Origin: Mucilaginibacter gotjawali
GTDB lineage: Bacteria > Bacteroidota > Bacteroidia > Sphingobacteriales > Sphingobacteriaceae
Assembly (NCBI RefSeq): GCF_002355435.1
Contig: NZ_AP017313.1
Location: 2,914,001-2,978,000 of the forward strand
DNA: 64,000 nucleotides
Direction of reading: 5' to 3'
Shown here: one piece after another, positions 8,023 to 17,566 of the stretch
Layout of the letters: the number at the start of each line of letters is the position of its first letter
Numbering within the stretch: the stretch's first letter is position 1
Notes under the pieces: generated by a model
The model's database searches: none
Seen by the model: the letters and a program-made list of their open reading frames with translations, nothing else
What the model was told of the DNA's origin: nothing
Made by a program: the position numbers and the translations under genes

Positions 8023-10398
8023 ATGATAAAAAACTATTTTAAAACCGCCTGGCGTAATATTTTAAACAACAAATTTTACTCCGCTATCAACATCACAGGC
8101 CTTACATTAGGGCTCACTGTTGGCTTGCTTATCCTTTTGTGGGTAAATGATGAGCTAAGTTTTGACAGGTTCAATACCCGTGCGGAACACCTTTACCAGA
8201 TGGATGCCCAGATTGGTACGGGGAGCAGCAAACAATTATGGGCCGGCGTGCAAGGCCCGGTAGCTACCTACGCGCTTAAGGAAGTGCCGGGAGTGAAAAA
8301 TGCAGTAAGGATTATATACAATTTTAATTATTCGGTATTCAGATACAAGGAAAGGCTGTTAAGTACAGGCGAGAATGGCAATTGGTATGTCGACCCTTCT
8401 TTTTTTAAGGTGTTCGATTTTAAACTATTAAAAGGGAATATTAATGCACCTTTCCCGAACGATAAATCAATTATCATAACAGAAAGCACCGCAAAACGTT
8501 TTTTTGGTGATGCCGACCCGATGGGCAAAGCTTTGTTGGGCGACAATAAAGATAATTACATTGTTGCCGGTTTAATGGCTGATCCGCCCGAAAATTCCTC
8601 TATCAAGTTCGATATGCTTTTTTCTATCGATGTTAGAAAAAAACAATACAGCCGTACTGATTACTGGAAATCAATGGATGAAGATTGGGGCAATTATTAC
8701 ACCAGCACTTTTTTATTGCTTCAACCCGGTACCTCCACGCAGGCAGTGGCTGATAAATTAACAAAAATACATGTGCGGCATCAGCCAGGTCCTGATGCCG
8801 CCAAGGTTAAATACCAGATGCAGCCTTTTACGCAAATCCATTTGTACAATCCGGATGGTAGTGCCTCGGGCATGCAAACCGTAAGGATATTTTTGATTGT
8901 GGCAGTATTTATATTGCTGATAGCCTGTATCAATTATGTAAACCTGTCAACGGCCCGTGCCATGCTGCGTTCAAAAGAAGTAAGCATCCGCAAAATAATC
9001 GGCGCGGAAAAAAAGCAACTTTTTGCACAGTTTGTTATCGAAACGGTCTTGTTTTTTTCAATGGCCCTGGTATTGGCATTTGCGGCCATTGAAATCCTGA
9101 TGCCGTTATACAATACTGTTTCGGGCAAACAAATGCAGTTTAACTTATTTGATGCCGGCGTATGGAAAGTTATAGGGCTTACTGTTTTAGCAACATTAAC
9201 CGCTTCAAGTATTTATCCTGCTTTACTATTGTCATCATTTAAACCCATCAGCGCCTTAAAGGGCAAAATATCATTAGGGGTTGGTAATGTAGCTTTCCGG
9301 AAAATACTGGTGGTTACCCAATTTATCTTTTCCATCGGCTTGATCATCGGTACTATCATCATCAACAGCCAATTAAAATACATCAGGGAAAAGGAATTGG
9401 GGTATGATAAATCTTATGTATTTTCATTCGGGATGCGTGATATGCAAAAGAATTATGAGGGTGTACGCACTGAATTGCTTAACCGGCCAGGGGTATATGG
9501 GGTCACCAGTTCCAGTGATAATATCGTAAATATTGGCAATAATACGGGCGATACAGATTGGGATGGCAAGGACCCTAATTCGTTATTCCTGATCCATCCG
9601 ATGTATATCGATAAATACTACCTGGATGTTTTTAAAGTGAAGATGGCTGCCGGAAAAGGGTTTGCCGGGTATAAAACAGATTCGGCACACTTTATTTTAA
9701 ACGAAACCGCCGTACGCGCCACGGGGATAACAAACCCGGTTGGTAAACGATTTAAACTGCATGACATTAACGGGACAATAATAGGGGTGGTGCGCGATTT
9801 TCATTTTGCTTCATTGAAACAAAAGATTGAGCCGGCCATCTTTGCTTATCAACCCGGCAACAACTGGCGGATATCTATCCGCACAACAGGTAAAGACGCT
9901 TCTAAAGCCATTGCTGCCGCCGCAAAAATTTGGAAACAATATAACCCGGCCTTCCCGTTTGAATATAAGTTTTTGGATGATGATTATAACAACCTTTACA
10001 AAACCGACCAGCGCTCCGGAACGCTTTTCAGCGCCTTTGCGGCTATTGCCATATTGATCTCTTGCCTTGGTTTATTTGGCCTTGCAACGTATACAGCCCA
10101 GGTAAAAATTAAGGAAATAGGTATTCGCAAGGTGCTTGGCGCTAGTGTTTCCAATATAACAGCAATGCTCTCAAAAGACTTCCTGATCCTGGTAGTAATC
10201 TCATTGATCATAGCTACCCCGGTCGCCTGGTTTGCCATGTATAAATGGCTTCAGGATTACGCATACCGCATCACTATACAATGGTGGGTGTTTGCAATTG
10301 CCGGAGTAACAGCAATAACCATCGCTTTTATAACCATGAGTTTTCAGGCGATAAAAGCAGCTTTGGCCAACCCGGTTAAAAGTTTACGGAGCGAATAG
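8023..10398 (+). CDS. ABC transporter permease (MacB-like periplasmic domain plus two FtsX domains)
   Basis: 791 residues, last of the tandem set. It has the common N-terminus MIKNYFKTAWRNILNNKFY, a membrane segment (about 20-42), a periplasmic core domain, FtsX domain 1 with EVSIRKIIGA near 319 (a less typical form of the motif), a second periplasmic domain, and FtsX domain 2 with EIGIRKVLGA near 696, ending NPVKSLRSE. It is likely an inner-membrane subunit of a MacB-like exporter or mechanotransmission complex; the partner is not in the window. The stop codon is followed after 6 nt by the GATTAGA heptamer array. Confidence 0.93.
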   Translation: MIKNYFKTAWRNILNNKFYSAINITGLTLGLTVGLLILLWVNDELSFDRFNTRAEHLYQMDAQIGTGSSKQLWAGVQGPVATYALKEVPGVKNAVRIIYNFNYSVFRYKERLLSTGENGNWYVDPSFFKVFDFKLLKGNINAPFPNDKSIIITESTAKRFFGDADPMGKALLGDNKDNYIVAGLMADPPENSSIKFDMLFSIDVRKKQYSRTDYWKSMDEDWGNYYTSTFLLLQPGTSTQAVADKLTKIHVRHQPGPDAAKVKYQMQPFTQIHLYNPDGSASGMQTVRIFLIVAVFILLIACINYVNLSTARAMLRSKEVSIRKIIGAEKKQLFAQFVIETVLFFSMALVLAFAAIEILMPLYNTVSGKQMQFNLFDAGVWKVIGLTVLATLTASSIYPALLLSSFKPISALKGKISLGVGNVAFRKILVVTQFIFSIGLIIGTIIINSQLKYIREKELGYDKSYVFSFGMRDMQKNYEGVRTELLNRPGVYGVTSSSDNIVNIGNNTGDTDWDGKDPNSLFLIHPMYIDKYYLDVFKVKMAAGKGFAGYKTDSAHFILNETAVRATGITNPVGKRFKLHDINGTIIGVVRDFHFASLKQKIEPAIFAYQPGNNWRISIRTTGKDASKAIAAAAKIWKQYNPAFPFEYKFLDDDYNNLYKTDQRSGTLFSAFAAIAILISCLGLFGLATYTAQVKIKEIGIRKVLGASVSNITAMLSKDFLILVVISLIIATPVAWFAMYKWLQDYAYRITIQWWVFAIAGVTAITIAFITMSFQAIKAALANPVKSLRSE

Positions 10399-10404
10399 GG
10401 TAGT

Positions 10405-10510
10405 GATCAGAGGTTGGAGATTAGAGATTAGAGATTAGAGATTAGAGATTAGAAAAATTAACCGAATTATTTCGGCCTAATCTCCAATCTCTAGTCTCTG
10501 ATCTCTAACC
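10405..10510. repeat. Heptamer array GATTAGA, two inverted arms between convergent genes
   Basis: Left arm 10405-10453: seven heptamers in strict register, GATCAGA, GGTTGGA, then five perfect GATTAGA. Right arm 10476-10510: five degenerate heptamers of the complement (reading minus: GGTTAGA, GATCAGA, GACTAGA, GATTGGA, GATTAGG). The spacer holds a small CCGAAnnnnTTCGG-type palindrome (10462-10475). The right arm reaches the stop codon of the minus-strand manC gene. The RNA of either strand could fold into a long stem, so it may end transcription from both sides. Confidence 0.85.
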
Positions 10511-11595
10511 TAAATATACTTTGTTCCGAACTGTTGTTTTACGTCGGCAACCACTTTTTTAACATTTTGTTCCTGGTCGCGGGGGCAAATCAGCAGCGTA
10601 TTGTTGGCTTCAACCACAATAAAATCATGCAGGCCCTGTAAAATAACCAACTTTTCGCCAGGTACATTCACCATACAATTGGATGAATCGTACATGATTA
10701 CCTTTTCAGCAGGGATAACTGCGTTTCCGACATAATCTTTTTCTGCCAGATCATAAATGGATGCCCAGGTACCCAGGTCGCTCCAGCCAAATTCCGAAGG
10801 CAGAACATAAACATTGTTGGCCTTTTCCATTATGCCATAGTCAATGGATATGTTGGTGCATTGCTGGTAGGTTTTGTGAATATGATTTCTTTCCTCGGGG
10901 GTGTTGTAAACCGGCCGTGAATCCGCAAATATTTCGTGCATATCGGGCAGGTATTGGTTAAATGCATGTACAATAGCCCTGGCCGACCATACAAATATAC
11001 CAGCATTCCAAAGGAAATCGCCGCTTTGCAAAAAGGTTTTGGCTATTTCCAGCGTGGGCTTTTCGGTAAAGGTCTTTACCTTGTAAAAATCATTTTCGAG
11101 GCTGTTATCGGTATATTGAATGTACCCGTACCCGGTGTCTGGCCTTGAAGGTTTAATACCCAGCGTTATCAGGCAATTGTTTTCAGTAGCTACCTTAAGG
11201 GATTTTTCGATGGCGCTTACAAAAGCGGCTTCGTCTAAAATCAAATGATCTGAGGGGGCTACGACAATTGCTGCGTCAGGATTCATGCTTTCAATTCTAA
11301 AGGATCCATAGGCGATGCAAGGCGCTGTATTACGCATTACCGGTTCTGTCAGGATCTGGTCGTCGCCCATATCAGGCAATTGTTTTTTTACCAGGTCCGT
11401 ATAAATTTCATTGGTAACAACGTAAATATTTTCTTTGGGGCATATTTTTAAAAAACGATCATAGGTGTTTTGTATTAATGTTTTCCCGGTTCCTAAAATA
11501 TCAATAAATTGTTTGGGGTGAGAAGTGCGGCTGATGGGCCAGAAGCGGCTCCCGATTCCGCCTGCCATGATAATGGCGTAGTAGTTTTTATTCAT
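10510..11595 (-). CDS. manC: Mannose-1-phosphate guanylyltransferase
   Basis: 361 residues. It makes GDP-mannose from mannose 1-phosphate and GTP in the cytoplasm, feeding polysaccharide and glycan synthesis. The N-terminus has the nucleotidyltransferase signature MAGGIGSRFWPISR followed by PKQF (about residues 11-30), and later VAPSDHLI and FTEKP. At about 360 residues it is the short form: only the GT-A-type transferase domain and its beta-helix tail, without the isomerase/cupin domain of bifunctional enzymes. No other sugar-nucleotide genes lie nearby. The start ATG at 11595 directly precedes the signature region, as expected. Confidence 0.93.
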   Translation of the reverse strand: MNKNYYAIIMAGGIGSRFWPISRTSHPKQFIDILGTGKTLIQNTYDRFLKICPKENIYVVTNEIYTDLVKKQLPDMGDDQILTEPVMRNTAPCIAYGSFRIESMNPDAAIVVAPSDHLILDEAAFVSAIEKSLKVATENNCLITLGIKPSRPDTGYGYIQYTDNSLENDFYKVKTFTEKPTLEIAKTFLQSGDFLWNAGIFVWSARAIVHAFNQYLPDMHEIFADSRPVYNTPEERNHIHKTYQQCTNISIDYGIMEKANNVYVLPSEFGWSDLGTWASIYDLAEKDYVGNAVIPAEKVIMYDSSNCMVNVPGEKLVILQGLHDFIVVEANNTLLICPRDQEQNVKKVVADVKQQFGTKYI

Positions 11596-11919
11596 AAGTT
11601 GTTAAACAGTTTTCATTATTAAAAAATATGGTAACAATAATGAAGCTATACCGAGCTTTTTTCCCGACTTTTTTACGGCTCCAGGCTCCAGATAGTTTAT
11701 TTGGTAAATGTGCGGCAAAAATGTATAATAATTTGTAATATCAGTATTAAATAAAATTAAATAAACAAAAAGCCAAAACTCTGTTGTTTAAATGTATAAA
11801 TAAACAAATTGTTTTTATTCCCTTAATCATTTTTTTATAAAATTTTAAAGTAATTCCATCGTTTATTGATAAATTTTTGTTACTTTAAACTTTTAAAATA
11901 ATTCAAGAATAAGTAAAGA
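11596..11919. other. AT-rich divergent intergenic region (324 bp)
   Basis: Region between the divergent manC (-) and recQ (+) starts. It is very AT-rich from about 11700 onward, with runs such as ATAAATAAACAAATTG. It should hold both promoters, but I find no exact TAnnTTTG box in either direction. No open reading frame or convincing RNA structure is visible. Confidence 0.5.
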
Positions 11920-14115
11920 ATGCTAGAAACTAAGAAGTCTCTTTTTGATAACCTCCAGAATTTTTTTGGGTTCGATAATTTTAAGGGAGAGCAGGAAGCG
12001 ATAATAACCAATATACTGGCGGGTAACGATACATTTGTGATAATGCCCACCGGTGGCGGCAAGTCCATGTGCTATCAATTGCCTGCCCTGATGAGTGAAG
12101 GTACTGCCATAGTGATCTCGCCCCTGATCGCTTTAATGAAAAACCAGGTTGACCAGTTAAGAGCCTTCGGCGGCTCAGATAGTATTGCCCATTTTTTAAA
12201 TTCATCATTAACAAAAGCTGATATTACAAAAGTAAAGGAAGATGTGCTGGGAGGTAAAACCAAATTATTATATGTTGCGCCAGAGTCATTAACCAAACAG
12301 GAAAATATTGATTTTTTACGATTGAACAATGTTTCATTCGTTGCAGTTGATGAAGCGCATTGTATTTCGGAGTGGGGGCATGATTTCAGGCCCGAATACA
12401 GGAAGATACGACAAGTGATCAGTAACATTGGCGACAATATTCCAATCATCGCTTTAACAGCTACGGCAACACCCAAAGTTCAGCAGGATATTCAAAAAAA
12501 CCTGCAGATGAACAATGCCACCATCTTTAAATCTTCGTTTAACCGCTCCAACCTTTTTTACGAGGTAAGGGCAAAACGTAACGTGATCAAAGAGATCGTT
12601 AAGTTTGTTAAACAGAATACAGGCAAATCCGGCATTATTTATTGCCTTAGCCGTAAAAAGGTAGAAGAAGTTGCCCAGGTACTATCACTTAACGGTGTAA
12701 AAGCTTTGCCTTATCATGCAGGCCTCGACCCAAAAGTACGTGCCGATACGCAGGATAAGTTTTTGATGGAGGATGTAGACGTTATTGTGGCTACCATTGC
12801 CTTCGGTATGGGTATTGATAAACCCGATGTACGCTATGTAATTCATCATGACGTGCCCAAGAGCATGGAAGGCTATTACCAGGAAACCGGGCGCTCCGGC
12901 CGTGATGGCGGAGAAGGGGTTTGTGTGGCCTTTTATTCTGAAAAGGATATTGATAAGCTCCAGAAATTTATGAAGGATAAACCGGTTTCAGAACGTGAGA
13001 TCGGTACCCAGATATTGAAAGAAGTTATCGACTATGCCGAGTCAAGTGTGTGCCGGCGTAAACAGCTGCTGCATTATTTTGGCGAAAACTTTAACGAAGC
13101 AGGCTGCAATAACATGTGCGACAATTGCTGCGCCCATAAGGAACATTTTGACGGCGAACTGCACCTGCACAAGGCATTAAGCCTGATCAAACAGATTGGT
13201 GAGAAATTTGACGATCTGTATATCATCAGCATTTTGCTGGGTGAAGACAATGCCCAGATAAAAAGCTACGGGCACGACCAGCTGGAATATTTTGGCTCGG
13301 GTAAAGAAGATGGCCGCAATTTGTGGAATTCGCTGTTGAGGCAGGCACTCCTGAATAACTTTTTATCAAAGGATATTGACCAGTATGGTCTGCTGCGTTT
13401 AACTAAAACGGGCAATTCGTTTATAGAGAACCCATACAGCATTCGTTTTGTATTAAACAGGCCGATTGAAGCTGCCGATGATGATGACAGCGAGGACGGC
13501 CCAAAACAAGGCGGTGGTGCTTTAGATACTGAGTTATTGCAGATGCTGAAAGATCTGCGTAAAAAACTGGCTAAGCAAAAAGGATTGCCGCCGTTTGTTA
13601 TCTTCCAGGATCCGTCATTGGAAGAAATGTGTACGCATTACCCGATTACTACCGATGAACTGAAACAGATCTCGGGCGTAGGGGCAGGGAAGGCTCTCAA
13701 ATTTGGCAAGCCGTTTACCGACCTGATCCAGAAATATGTGGAGGATAATGACATTGACCGCCCAATAGATATGGTGATCAAGAGCGCTGCCAACAAATCG
13801 GCGTTAAAAGTATTTATCATCCAAAACATCGACAGGCATTTGAACCTGGATGACATTGCGGCCTCAAAAGGCCTTACCTACGATGAGATTTTAAAGGAAG
13901 TGGAGACCATTGTCAATTCAGGTACAAAATTGAACCTGAACTATTATATCGACGAAGTGATTGACGAGGATAAGCAGGACGAAATATTTGATTATTTCCG
14001 TACCGCGGAAGTAGATTCGATTGACGATGCCCTTGCAGAATTGGGCAACGAAGATTATAGCCGTGAAGAAGTACAACTGATGCGCATTAAATTCCTGTCC
14101 GAAATGGGTAATTGA
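11920..14115 (+). CDS. recQ: ATP-dependent DNA helicase RecQ
   Basis: 731 residues. It is a 3'-5' DNA helicase acting in recombination and replication-fork repair. Walker A MPTGGGKSMCYQLP lies near residue 47, the DEAH box AVDEAHCISEWGHDFRPEY near 142, the conserved helicase C motif ETGRSGRDG near 325, and the zinc-binding RQC cysteines (C..., then CNNMCDNCC) near 384-405. An HRDC domain is at about 535-605. A further C-terminal helical segment of about 120 residues ends the protein, as in other Bacteroidota RecQ forms. The start at 11920 places the DEAD/DEAH-type Q region correctly. A hairpin terminator follows. Confidence 0.96.
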   Translation: MLETKKSLFDNLQNFFGFDNFKGEQEAIITNILAGNDTFVIMPTGGGKSMCYQLPALMSEGTAIVISPLIALMKNQVDQLRAFGGSDSIAHFLNSSLTKADITKVKEDVLGGKTKLLYVAPESLTKQENIDFLRLNNVSFVAVDEAHCISEWGHDFRPEYRKIRQVISNIGDNIPIIALTATATPKVQQDIQKNLQMNNATIFKSSFNRSNLFYEVRAKRNVIKEIVKFVKQNTGKSGIIYCLSRKKVEEVAQVLSLNGVKALPYHAGLDPKVRADTQDKFLMEDVDVIVATIAFGMGIDKPDVRYVIHHDVPKSMEGYYQETGRSGRDGGEGVCVAFYSEKDIDKLQKFMKDKPVSEREIGTQILKEVIDYAESSVCRRKQLLHYFGENFNEAGCNNMCDNCCAHKEHFDGELHLHKALSLIKQIGEKFDDLYIISILLGEDNAQIKSYGHDQLEYFGSGKEDGRNLWNSLLRQALLNNFLSKDIDQYGLLRLTKTGNSFIENPYSIRFVLNRPIEAADDDDSEDGPKQGGGALDTELLQMLKDLRKKLAKQKGLPPFVIFQDPSLEEMCTHYPITTDELKQISGVGAGKALKFGKPFTDLIQKYVEDNDIDRPIDMVIKSAANKSALKVFIIQNIDRHLNLDDIAASKGLTYDEILKEVETIVNSGTKLNLNYYIDEVIDEDKQDEIFDYFRTAEVDSIDDALAELGNEDYSREEVQLMRIKFLSEMGN

Positions 14116-14152
14116 TAAGAGTCGAAAGTCTCAAGTCAAAAATGTTTTTTAG

Positions 14153-14184
14153 AAGCCTTTGGATTAAGTTCCGGAGGCTTTTTT
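14153..14184 (+). terminator. Intrinsic terminator of recQ
   Basis: AAGCCT (14153-14158) pairs with AGGCTT (14175-14180), an inner GGA/TCC pairing extends the stem, and a T-run follows (14179-14184). It lies 38 bp after the recQ stop and before the convergent VOC gene. Confidence 0.7.
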
Positions 14185-14198
14185 GCGGGAATCTATTG

Positions 14199-14633
14199 TT
14201 AAGTTGTTGCAAACAGCTGCCCTAAATCCTTAAAAGATTTAAATTCAAGCGCATTGCCAGATGGGTCCAGGAAAAACATGGTTGCCTGTTCTCCGGGCAA
14301 GCCTTTAAAGCGGATATAGGGTTCAATTACAAATTTTACATGGTGCCGGCGCAGCCGTATTTCCAGTTCCTTATATTCATCCCACTCCAATACCACACCA
14401 TAATGCGGAACCGGTACATCGTGGCCATCAACAGGGTTAAAATGGTGTTCAGTTTTTTCAGCAGGGCGGGGTTTTAAATGGATCACAAACTGGTGGCCGA
14501 ATAGGTTAAAATCTGTCCACATATCCGAACTGCGGCCTTCGCTGCAACCCAAAACTTCCCTGTAAAATTTTCTGGCTTCATCAAGATCGTAAACTGGTAC
14601 AGCAACATGAAAAGGTGTTAATGGGGGTTTCAT
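14199..14633 (-). CDS. VOC superfamily (glyoxalase/bleomycin-resistance fold) protein
   Basis: 144 residues, one vicinal-oxygen-chelate domain made of two beta-alpha-beta-beta-beta units. It starts with [23 protein letters not shown], where His9 is a likely metal ligand, and ends with [15 protein letters not shown], where the Glu is the usual last ligand. By family it could be a dioxygenase, a lyase or an isomerase; the substrate cannot be told. It is the last gene of a minus-strand run and is separated by 100 bp from the surface-protein gene upstream. Confidence 0.85.
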   Translation of the reverse strand: MKPPLTPFHVAVPVYDLDEARKFYREVLGCSEGRSSDMWTDFNLFGHQFVIHLKPRPAEKTEHHFNPVDGHDVPVPHYGVVLEWDEYKELEIRLRRHHVKFVIEPYIRFKGLPGEQATMFFLDPSGNALEFKSFKDLGQLFATT

Positions 14634-14733
14634 ACAGGGATGTTTTAATGTTTTATAATTACCGGGTTAAAATCAATATTTAAGGCGTAGTTATATCGCT
14701 AAAACTTTTACACCCGTTCAATTTTACAGCAAA

Positions 14734-17460
14734 TTATTTCACCACATAACGGTAAACCGCCCGCCCAATATTTCCATCCTGGTCTAATCCTTCTACCGTA
14801 ACGCGGTATGTTCCTTTTCCATCAGCATTAAAATATTCAAGGTCCGCATTCCCGGTTTTATCTGTAACTATATTCGGGTTCCAGTAAATCGTGCTGCGTG
14901 TATCAATTTGCGCCGGCTGGTTTGTACGCGGCCCGGTATATCTGGGCAGGTAAAAGGTTTTAACCGGCTCATATCCCTTGGGTAAAAGGGTCAATTCATT
15001 TCTGCTGCCTATCAGTTGCTTAAGATCCTGGAAGCTTATTTTCTGTGTTTCCACTTTGCGCAAGTTAACTACAATGGCGCCATTAGAATTATAGGCGCTG
15101 TTTACAAGGCCCATTTCGTCTTTTGTAAATATTTCTATCGATTCAACGGTTTTAGGGTCAACACTCTGCAGGTAGGACGCATCAACAGGCATTCCTCTCA
15201 CAAATACCTGTGTGGGCACTTTTTTGCCCTGTGAATAATCTCTGAAAACATAAAAGTTTTCATTTTCAAAGGTCATGCCCGCGGCAAGTGTTTTAATACA
15301 TTCAAGCAGCGAATTGCATCCTTCCAGTTGGTCTGCTTTTATAACATGATCAGGCTGGTCGCTAAGGCTTGCTAAATTCCCATAGTCTTTATGACTTACG
15401 GTTTTTACAATCCTTTTATCTTTTATAACTACCTCTTTTAAAATATGTAAATTGTTGAATTGTATCTTGCTGTTTTTTAAATACGGGCTAAGCACACTAT
15501 CAATATTGGTTATGGCATCGGGCTCGGCAAAGTTAATCGGGATGGATTGCCGTGGTTCGCCGTCTACCGTAAGTACAAGGTCGCTGGCGCGAACATTATC
15601 ACGGGCGCTTAACATCACTTTTGCAGAATCGGGAAATACCAGGTTAGGGAATATAAATCGCCCATCCGCATTAGTTATCGTATTGGCGAAATAATTTTTA
15701 TCAGGGATGGATATGTGCACATTTCCCCTGTTAACGGGTATGCCGCTTGACGACCGTAATGTGCCAATAATATCGATGCCTTTTTCAACGCCAAAAACCA
15801 AGGGCCTTTGCTTGTTATTGATAATATCATCATAAGAGTACCTGCGGTAGCCCTGTGTTTGCAGTAATATGTCAAGATCGGCCGCTGTTTTTTGATCGGA
15901 ATGATTAAAGTAATAATTCGGCTTCTCTATATAACCGCTGATATCCGAAGTTAAAAGCAGGTTGGTTAATATGGTGGTTTCAGCATCTTCATCAAATGGG
16001 ACCTTCGATTCATCGATTACAGAAACAGAAAAATTACCTTCATCCGGCTGGCCGCTATTTTTTGCCGTTACTTTTAACTTTGCCAACTGCCTGGTCTCAT
16101 AACCGGGGTGGTCGCTGTTTACTGTAAGATTTAACTGATCATTGTGTTGAATAAATGCAATGCGTTCGCTAACAGGCTCACCGTCTTCGGTAAAAAGCGT
16201 TAATTGAACAATACCTGTAGGGAATTTACTTTTTGGAATAGATGCATTATAAATAGCGTCCAATAGCTGCAATTTAGCTGCAAAGGCAATTGCGCCGCTT
16301 GATTTTGCGATAATAAAGAAAGTTTTGCCTTTGAAATCTTTCAAAAAAGCTTCATCCGCCTGTAATTTAATATTTAAATTATCAGCACTGCTATTGTCAA
16401 CACTCAAGGCGATCCCGTCACTTCCTACTTTCGGGAAAACCGGGTTAGCTGTTGTTCCATCTGCGTAAGTTACGTGGGCCGTATAAGTTTTTCCGTCTTC
16501 GGGCGCTAAAATAAAAGCACCCATGCCCAGGTGAGTAGAAGAAAATTCGTTGACGACATTGTTGTTATTGTCGGTAATTGTGCCTTTCACATCAATGCCT
16601 AAGCCATCAGGTTTAATAGCTTTAAAAGCTATTTTTGTGCGTACACCGGTTATCAACTGGCCCCCTTCCGGGAAAAACTGGATATCGTTTGGCCGCGATA
16701 TGGGTTTTAACGAAAATGAATTCGTTATCATTTTTTGCTGCCTGTTTTCTATTTGAGTAACAAGGTTAGCGGAATCAAGGCTTAAATTTTTGGTGTTAAC
16801 AAAGCTGATATCAATAAAACCATTTTTATCTGTTACACCTTTTCCTTTGGCGATGGATTCGTCATCTCTTTCCACTGACCAACTAACTCTCTTTTCTGAA
16901 ATCGGTACTCCTTCGTTATCCTTATAAAGAATACCGGCAGATATTTTATTGGATTTACCCGAAGCTGAAGTCTTTAATGATACCTGGGCAGACAGTGGGT
17001 TATTAATAGCATCACCCAACGTTATACTTTTATTAAAAAAATAGGCCACTCCCAAATTATTCATATAATTAGTGTAGGCTACTATCCGGTAATTACCTTT
17101 TTTATATGAATTTTGACTTAACGCGATATGCCCCCAGGTAACACCGTTTTTTACCTGTAATTTTAACGATTGTACCAGTGAATCGTGTGGCGCCAAAAAA
17201 TGGACATATACAATTTTGCTGATCAATGATGGTTGGTGTATGCCGGTAGTTACATAAGCTTTAAACCAAATAGTATCACCAACAGCGTAATAGGGTTTGT
17301 CAAAGTGGAGGTAAACCTTTTCTATCGGCAGGTCGGTATAAGCCTTTGCTGATTTGGCCAGCAGCTGGTTTAAAACCTCGCTATTGTTTTGTGCTGAAAC
17401 AGGTAAATAAAATAGGCTAAGAAATAATGATAAAATAAAAACGAATCTGAAAAACCTCAT
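14734..17460 (-). CDS. Large secreted surface protein: MG2-like domains, carboxypeptidase-regulatory-like domain and TonB plug domain
   Basis: 908 residues with a signal peptide (about 1-23, ending VSAQ). The region 40-140 contains YLHFDKPYYAVGDTIWFKAYV, the start of a macroglobulin MG2-type beta domain, and more Ig-like domains follow. A carboxypeptidase-regulatory-like domain lies near 560-640, and a TonB-receptor plug-like domain near 700-800 (VFVRGMPVDASYL, then VESIEIFTKDEMG). The 22-strand barrel of a true receptor is absent. Such barrel-less plug proteins are a Bacteroidota family probably acting in the periplasm or at the outer membrane; their role is not established. A mixed role in protein interaction is an inference. 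Confidence 0.8.
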   Translation of the reverse strand: MRFFRFVFILSLFLSLFYLPVSAQNNSEVLNQLLAKSAKAYTDLPIEKVYLHFDKPYYAVGDTIWFKAYVTTGIHQPSLISKIVYVHFLAPHDSLVQSLKLQVKNGVTWGHIALSQNSYKKGNYRIVAYTNYMNNLGVAYFFNKSITLGDAINNPLSAQVSLKTSASGKSNKISAGILYKDNEGVPISEKRVSWSVERDDESIAKGKGVTDKNGFIDISFVNTKNLSLDSANLVTQIENRQQKMITNSFSLKPISRPNDIQFFPEGGQLITGVRTKIAFKAIKPDGLGIDVKGTITDNNNNVVNEFSSTHLGMGAFILAPEDGKTYTAHVTYADGTTANPVFPKVGSDGIALSVDNSSADNLNIKLQADEAFLKDFKGKTFFIIAKSSGAIAFAAKLQLLDAIYNASIPKSKFPTGIVQLTLFTEDGEPVSERIAFIQHNDQLNLTVNSDHPGYETRQLAKLKVTAKNSGQPDEGNFSVSVIDESKVPFDEDAETTILTNLLLTSDISGYIEKPNYYFNHSDQKTAADLDILLQTQGYRRYSYDDIINNKQRPLVFGVEKGIDIIGTLRSSSGIPVNRGNVHISIPDKNYFANTITNADGRFIFPNLVFPDSAKVMLSARDNVRASDLVLTVDGEPRQSIPINFAEPDAITNIDSVLSPYLKNSKIQFNNLHILKEVVIKDKRIVKTVSHKDYGNLASLSDQPDHVIKADQLEGCNSLLECIKTLAAGMTFENENFYVFRDYSQGKKVPTQVFVRGMPVDASYLQSVDPKTVESIEIFTKDEMGLVNSAYNSNGAIVVNLRKVETQKISFQDLKQLIGSRNELTLLPKGYEPVKTFYLPRYTGPRTNQPAQIDTRSTIYWNPNIVTDKTGNADLEYFNADGKGTYRVTVEGLDQDGNIGRAVYRYVVK

Positions 17461-17566
17461 AAAATAGAATTTAACCTGCTATGCCCGGCTAATATAGCCC
17501 ATTGCCTGTTAAAAATGATAAATTCACGGTACTTTAACATTTTTATTGCAAAATTTAACAATTGGC

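Noticed and set aside
10405-10510. GATTAGA array as a CRISPR array
   Set aside because: Units are 7 bp without spacers and there are no cas genes.
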